The notes under the pieces: generated by a model
Told to the model about the DNA's origin: nothing
What the model saw: only the letters and a program-made list of their open reading frames with translations
Database searches by the model: none
Shown here: piece after piece, positions 5,907 through 8,146 of the stretch
Layout: every line of letters begins with the position of its first letter
Numbering within the stretch: the stretch's first letter is position 1
Assembly (NCBI GenBank): GCA_963725415.1
Contig: CAVRZY010000149.1
Span: 1 to 8,146, forward strand
Direction: 5' to 3'
Source of the DNA: CAVRZY01 sp963725415
GTDB lineage: Bacteria; Acidobacteriota; Terriglobia; Bryobacterales; Bryobacteraceae
Length of the DNA: 8,146 bases
Made by a program: the position numbers and the translations under genes

Positions 5907-7721
5907 CTACCATTCGGCCAGTTTCCGGTCCTTCCACACGAACGGACGCGCGGCCCTCCCCGGCCCCTGCGGAGTCAGACTGACCACCAGCCGAAGATCG
6001 CTCACCTTCCCGGGCAGCCGTACCACCAGCTTCCGAGTCCCCCGATTGGGATTTTGCGGGGCAGGCGCTGCGGTCGAGACCACCTCGAAAGTCGCGTCCT
6101 TCGGAGACAGGATCCGCGCCGCAAGGCTGGAGTCCCCCTTCTGCAAGGTCGCCTGCTCGCCCTTCAGCGTCACCTCGGCGTCGGTGACCATACCCCACAG
6201 CGCCTCCACCGGCTTCTCCGCGCTGATCTCGTCCTGCACGACCACGCTCCGGCGCCCCACCAGGGCAATCCCGCGCTCGAAGCGCTGCACCTTACCCGGA
6301 TAGGCCTTTGCCAAGTCCATCCGAACAAAGGCGAAGTCCGGCTTGGAGCCAAAGGCCACCACGGGCGCCTCCGCCTTCGGATCCTGGTTTTCCCCGTCAA
6401 TCAGCACCGTGTTGTGCGACTCGGTCCGCATCCGATAGTAGCTCCAGCGCTGCTTGCCGAAGTATCCCGGCATGTTGTAATCGTCCGCGCCCAGGTCGAT
6501 GGCCCAGCGCTGCCCATCGAAGTCCAGCACGAAGCTGCCCAGGTCGAGCTGGCTGTGGCCCACCTTGGTATCGCCTGCCTTCACGCCCACAAAGATGGCG
6601 TCCGGGGCGTCCCAGGCGCTGCGGAAGAAGGCCACCCCGACGCCGCGGAACAGAGCATCCAGTGGCCAGCCGGCCCGCTCCGGGCTCTGCGACTCCGGCT
6701 GGTACCAGACCAGGTCCAGAGGGTCCGGGGAGGCCGCGTCTTCCATCCGCCGCTGCTGATGGTAGGCGTAGACCGGCTCTTTGAATTTGCGGGCCAGCCA
6801 GAACATCTCGGCCGCCTCTGGGATCCCATCCCCGGCATCGGCGTAGTTGAAGGTCTTGTGCGCGGGCCCGCAGAAATACACCCGAAACCGCCCCGCCTGA
6901 TCGAAGCCCTTCATGTCGGAAAACCCGAAATCGGCGCCCAGCGCGGTCTCCAGGGCCGCCAGAAAGTAGACGTTGTACCGCGTAGCGTAATGCCAGTAGC
7001 CGGGGCCTTCGGGCCACCCCCCGTCCGGGCTGTAAGAAGCCATGGCCAGGGGAATCGACTTGAGCGCGTACCGCAGAACGGCGCCGCTCTTGGCCGGTTC
7101 CTCGTCGGCTACCGCCAGCGCCCCGATCGAGATGCCCCCGTTACAGACCTGGTTCCAGTTGAACCGGTTCACCGTCCACCAGCGCTGCTGCTCCCAGATC
7201 GGAAGCGCCTGGTCGATCCCCTTCTCCACCAGCGCCTTGCGGATCCAGGCCCGATCCTCCGGCGTCAGGCCCTTATACAGCCAGTCATAGCCGATGGCAA
7301 AGGCATGGGTCATCTCGGCGGTGTCGAGGAAATGCGAGGGATTCCAGTCGGGGAATCCCGCCGCCGCGCGCAGCTCCCGAACCGCCCGCTCCAGGTATTG
7401 CTTCTTCCCGTCCAGGCGGTAGAGCAACCCCAGCGTGTAGACGCGGTCCAGACAGCGCCGGCTCTGCGCCAGGAGCCGCGGCCCAACCAGCCTATACTCG
7501 ACGGTCGGCGCCTTTTCGATCCTCTCCGCCTCCGCGACCAACCGCTGGTAGCTCAGCGCCACCTGAGGAACGCTCGCAATGAGGGAGCGGACCCGTTCGA
7601 AATCGCTGTCCAAAGCGATCAGCCGGGGATGCCCCTTGCGTAACGTCTTGAGCGGATCCTCAACGCTCTGCGCGTGAACAAGCCATACCGTGGTGACAAA
7701 TACGAAGCAGAGGCGGAACAT
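5907..7721 (-). CDS. Secreted heparinase II/III-like polysaccharide lyase family protein
   Basis: This is a 604-residue protein with a Sec signal (MFRLCFVFVTTVWLVHAQ, cleavage likely after the A-Q near residue 18). Residues about 30-340 form an alpha/alpha toroid with RFNWNQVCNGG at 186-196, then GGWPEGPGYWHYATRYNVY at 234-252. From about 355 comes the beta-rich heparinase II/III-like region, with VGHSQLDLGSFVLDF (H389) and RTESHNTVLIDGENQ (H436). Asn, Tyr and His residues in these positions match the family's catalytic set (N188 or N190, Y242 or Y245, H389, H436). Such enzymes cleave uronic-acid-containing polysaccharides (alginate, heparin or heparan-like, ulvan-like) by beta-elimination, or act as oligo-uronate lyases. 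The exact substrate cannot be read from the sequence. The ATG at 7721 is preceded by GGGGGGCT. The gene lies 18 bases downstream of the D-aminoacylase gene and 9 bases upstream of the ankyrin gene. Confidence 0.88.
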   Translation of the reverse strand: MFRLCFVFVTTVWLVHAQSVEDPLKTLRKGHPRLIALDSDFERVRSLIASVPQVALSYQRLVAEAERIEKAPTVEYRLVGPRLLAQSRRCLDRVYTLGLLYRLDGKKQYLERAVRELRAAAGFPDWNPSHFLDTAEMTHAFAIGYDWLYKGLTPEDRAWIRKALVEKGIDQALPIWEQQRWWTVNRFNWNQVCNGGISIGALAVADEEPAKSGAVLRYALKSIPLAMASYSPDGGWPEGPGYWHYATRYNVYFLAALETALGADFGFSDMKGFDQAGRFRVYFCGPAHKTFNYADAGDGIPEAAEMFWLARKFKEPVYAYHQQRRMEDAASPDPLDLVWYQPESQSPERAGWPLDALFRGVGVAFFRSAWDAPDAIFVGVKAGDTKVGHSQLDLGSFVLDFDGQRWAIDLGADDYNMPGYFGKQRWSYYRMRTESHNTVLIDGENQDPKAEAPVVAFGSKPDFAFVRMDLAKAYPGKVQRFERGIALVGRRSVVVQDEISAEKPVEALWGMVTDAEVTLKGEQATLQKGDSSLAARILSPKDATFEVVSTAAPAPQNPNRGTRKLVVRLPGKVSDLRLVVSLTPQGPGRAARPFVWKDRKLAEW

Positions 7722-7729
7722 AGCCCCCC

Positions 7730-7735
7730 ATTATA
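7730..7735 (-). promoter_or_regulatory. Possible -10 box (TATAAT) just before the heparinase-like gene
   Basis: The minus strand reads TATAATGGGGGGCTATG, so an exact TATAAT ends eight bases before the ATG at 7721. The hexamer 17 bases upstream (GAGAAC) is a poor -35 match. It may be a fortuitous match within an operon, or an internal promoter giving a nearly leaderless transcript. Confidence 0.25.
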
Positions 7736-7738
7736 GGC

Positions 7739-7752
7739 GCTAGCGGCTAGCA
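7739..7752. repeat. Short 7-bp direct repeat and palindrome (GCTAGC G GCTAGC)
   Basis: GCTAGCG (7739-7745) and GCTAGCA (7746-7752) are two heptamers head to tail. Each contains the palindrome GCTAGC. The pair overlaps the last codons of the D-aminoacylase gene and the spacer behind the possible -10 box of the next gene, so it is placed where an operator could be. It is short enough to be chance. Confidence 0.4.
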
Positions 7753-8146
7753 GTTCTCCCCTGCCCGTACAGAATCACACCCGGCCGCGCCCCTGTGTGC
7801 CGACCCTTCTCCAGCACCAGCTTCCCGTTCACCAGCACGTACTCGACCCCGCTCGCATACTGGTGCGGCTTCTCGAAGGTGGCGTGGTCGATGATCCGGG
7901 CCGCGTCGAAGATCGCCACGTCCGCCCATTGCCCCGGGCGCAGCAGCCCGCGATCGTAGATCCGCAGCTTCGAGGCGTTGGCCGAGGTCATCTTCCGAAC
8001 CGCCTCCTCGAGCGACAGCAGCTTCTCCTCCCGCACGTAACGCCCCAATACTCGGGGGAAGGTGCCGTAGTAGCGGGGATGAGGATTTCCTCGGGCCAGC
8101 GGCCCTTCCGTCTTCACCGCTGTCCCGTCGGAGCCGATCGAAACTA
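7740..8146 (-). CDS. N-acyl-D-amino-acid deacylase (D-aminoacylase) family amidohydrolase, 5' end outside window
   Basis: The frame is open to the right edge. The GTG at 8117 is internal, because upstream codons read V-S-I-G-S-D-G-T-A-V-K-T. The SDG aspartate is the metal-binding and catalytic Asp of the family. About 135 C-terminal residues are present out of a usual 480-530. They contain GNPHPRYYGTFPRVLGRYV, a LLSLEEAVRKMTSANASKL segment, RGLLRPGQWADVAIFD and KPHQYASGVEYVLVNG, and they end shortly after HTGARPGVILYG. These are hallmark C-terminal motifs of D-aminoacylases, which are zinc-dependent enzymes that hydrolyse N-acyl-D-amino acids to D-amino acids and carboxylates. The last motifs form the small beta-sandwich made by both ends of amidohydrolases. 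It is probably the first visible gene of the operon leading to the heparinase-like and ankyrin genes. Whether it is secreted cannot be seen. The substrate side chain is unknown. Confidence 0.88.
   Translation of the reverse strand, partial: VSIGSDGTAVKTEGPLARGNPHPRYYGTFPRVLGRYVREEKLLSLEEAVRKMTSANASKLRIYDRGLLRPGQWADVAIFDAARIIDHATFEKPHQYASGVEYVLVNGKLVLEKGRHTGARPGVILYGQGRTASR

Noticed and set aside
5313..7643. A 776-codon open frame on the + strand antisense to the ankyrin and heparinase-like genes
   Set aside because: It is Arg/Pro/Gln/His/Leu-rich with no recognisable domain, and it spans two well-supported minus-strand genes. Long antisense frames of this kind are expected in GC-rich genes with strong codon bias.

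Overview
The window is GC-rich bacterial DNA. Its protein families suggest Acidobacteriota, most likely the Bryobacterales/Solibacter group: a TolC paralogue of that style, twin-arginine-exported sugar-isomerase-like TIM barrels, a soluble NarL-type two-component pair, a secreted ankyrin protein, a heparinase II/III-like lyase and an N-acyl-D-amino-acid deacylase. This assignment is inference from protein style; no rRNA or other marker gene is present.

Layout, left to right. Positions 1 to about 665 hold the middle of a TolC-family outer-membrane efflux gene on the + strand, cut at the window edge on its 5' side and broken on its 3' side. At about 655-675 it is joined tail-to-tail to a minus-strand sugar phosphate isomerase/epimerase-like gene, which is also cut off internally. 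Everything from there to the right edge is on the minus strand and reads right to left: D-aminoacylase (7740 to beyond the edge), heparinase-like protein (5907-7721), secreted ankyrin-repeat protein (4671-5897), sensor histidine kinase (2988-4571), LuxR/NarL response regulator (2307-2972), isomerase-like protein A (1289-2207, with an apparent single-base frame disruption near its 5' end) and isomerase-like protein B (to about 661). Three transcription groups seem likely: [D-aminoacylase, heparinase, ankyrin], [kinase, regulator] and [isomerase A, isomerase B]. Two gaps of 99 bp separate the groups.

How the genes may work together (inference): the right-hand group looks like exported carbohydrate or cell-wall-fragment catabolism, with a uronate polysaccharide lyase, a D-amino-acid deacylase and an exported ankyrin scaffold. 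The isomerase-like pair belongs to a superfamily that acts on sugars and cyclitols. The two-component pair between them could control either side, but nothing in the sequence proves a link.

I found no convincing undescribed defence or mobile system. The points that deserve attention are the tail-to-tail gene-gene junction with an 8-bp palindrome at the breakpoint, the frame disruption in isomerase A that separates a Tat signal from its enzyme domain, 7-bp-period tandem repeats in all three clear intergenic spacers (one forming a long hairpin with two alternative partners), start codons that sit directly behind -10-like boxes, and an unassigned N-terminal domain in the histidine kinase.
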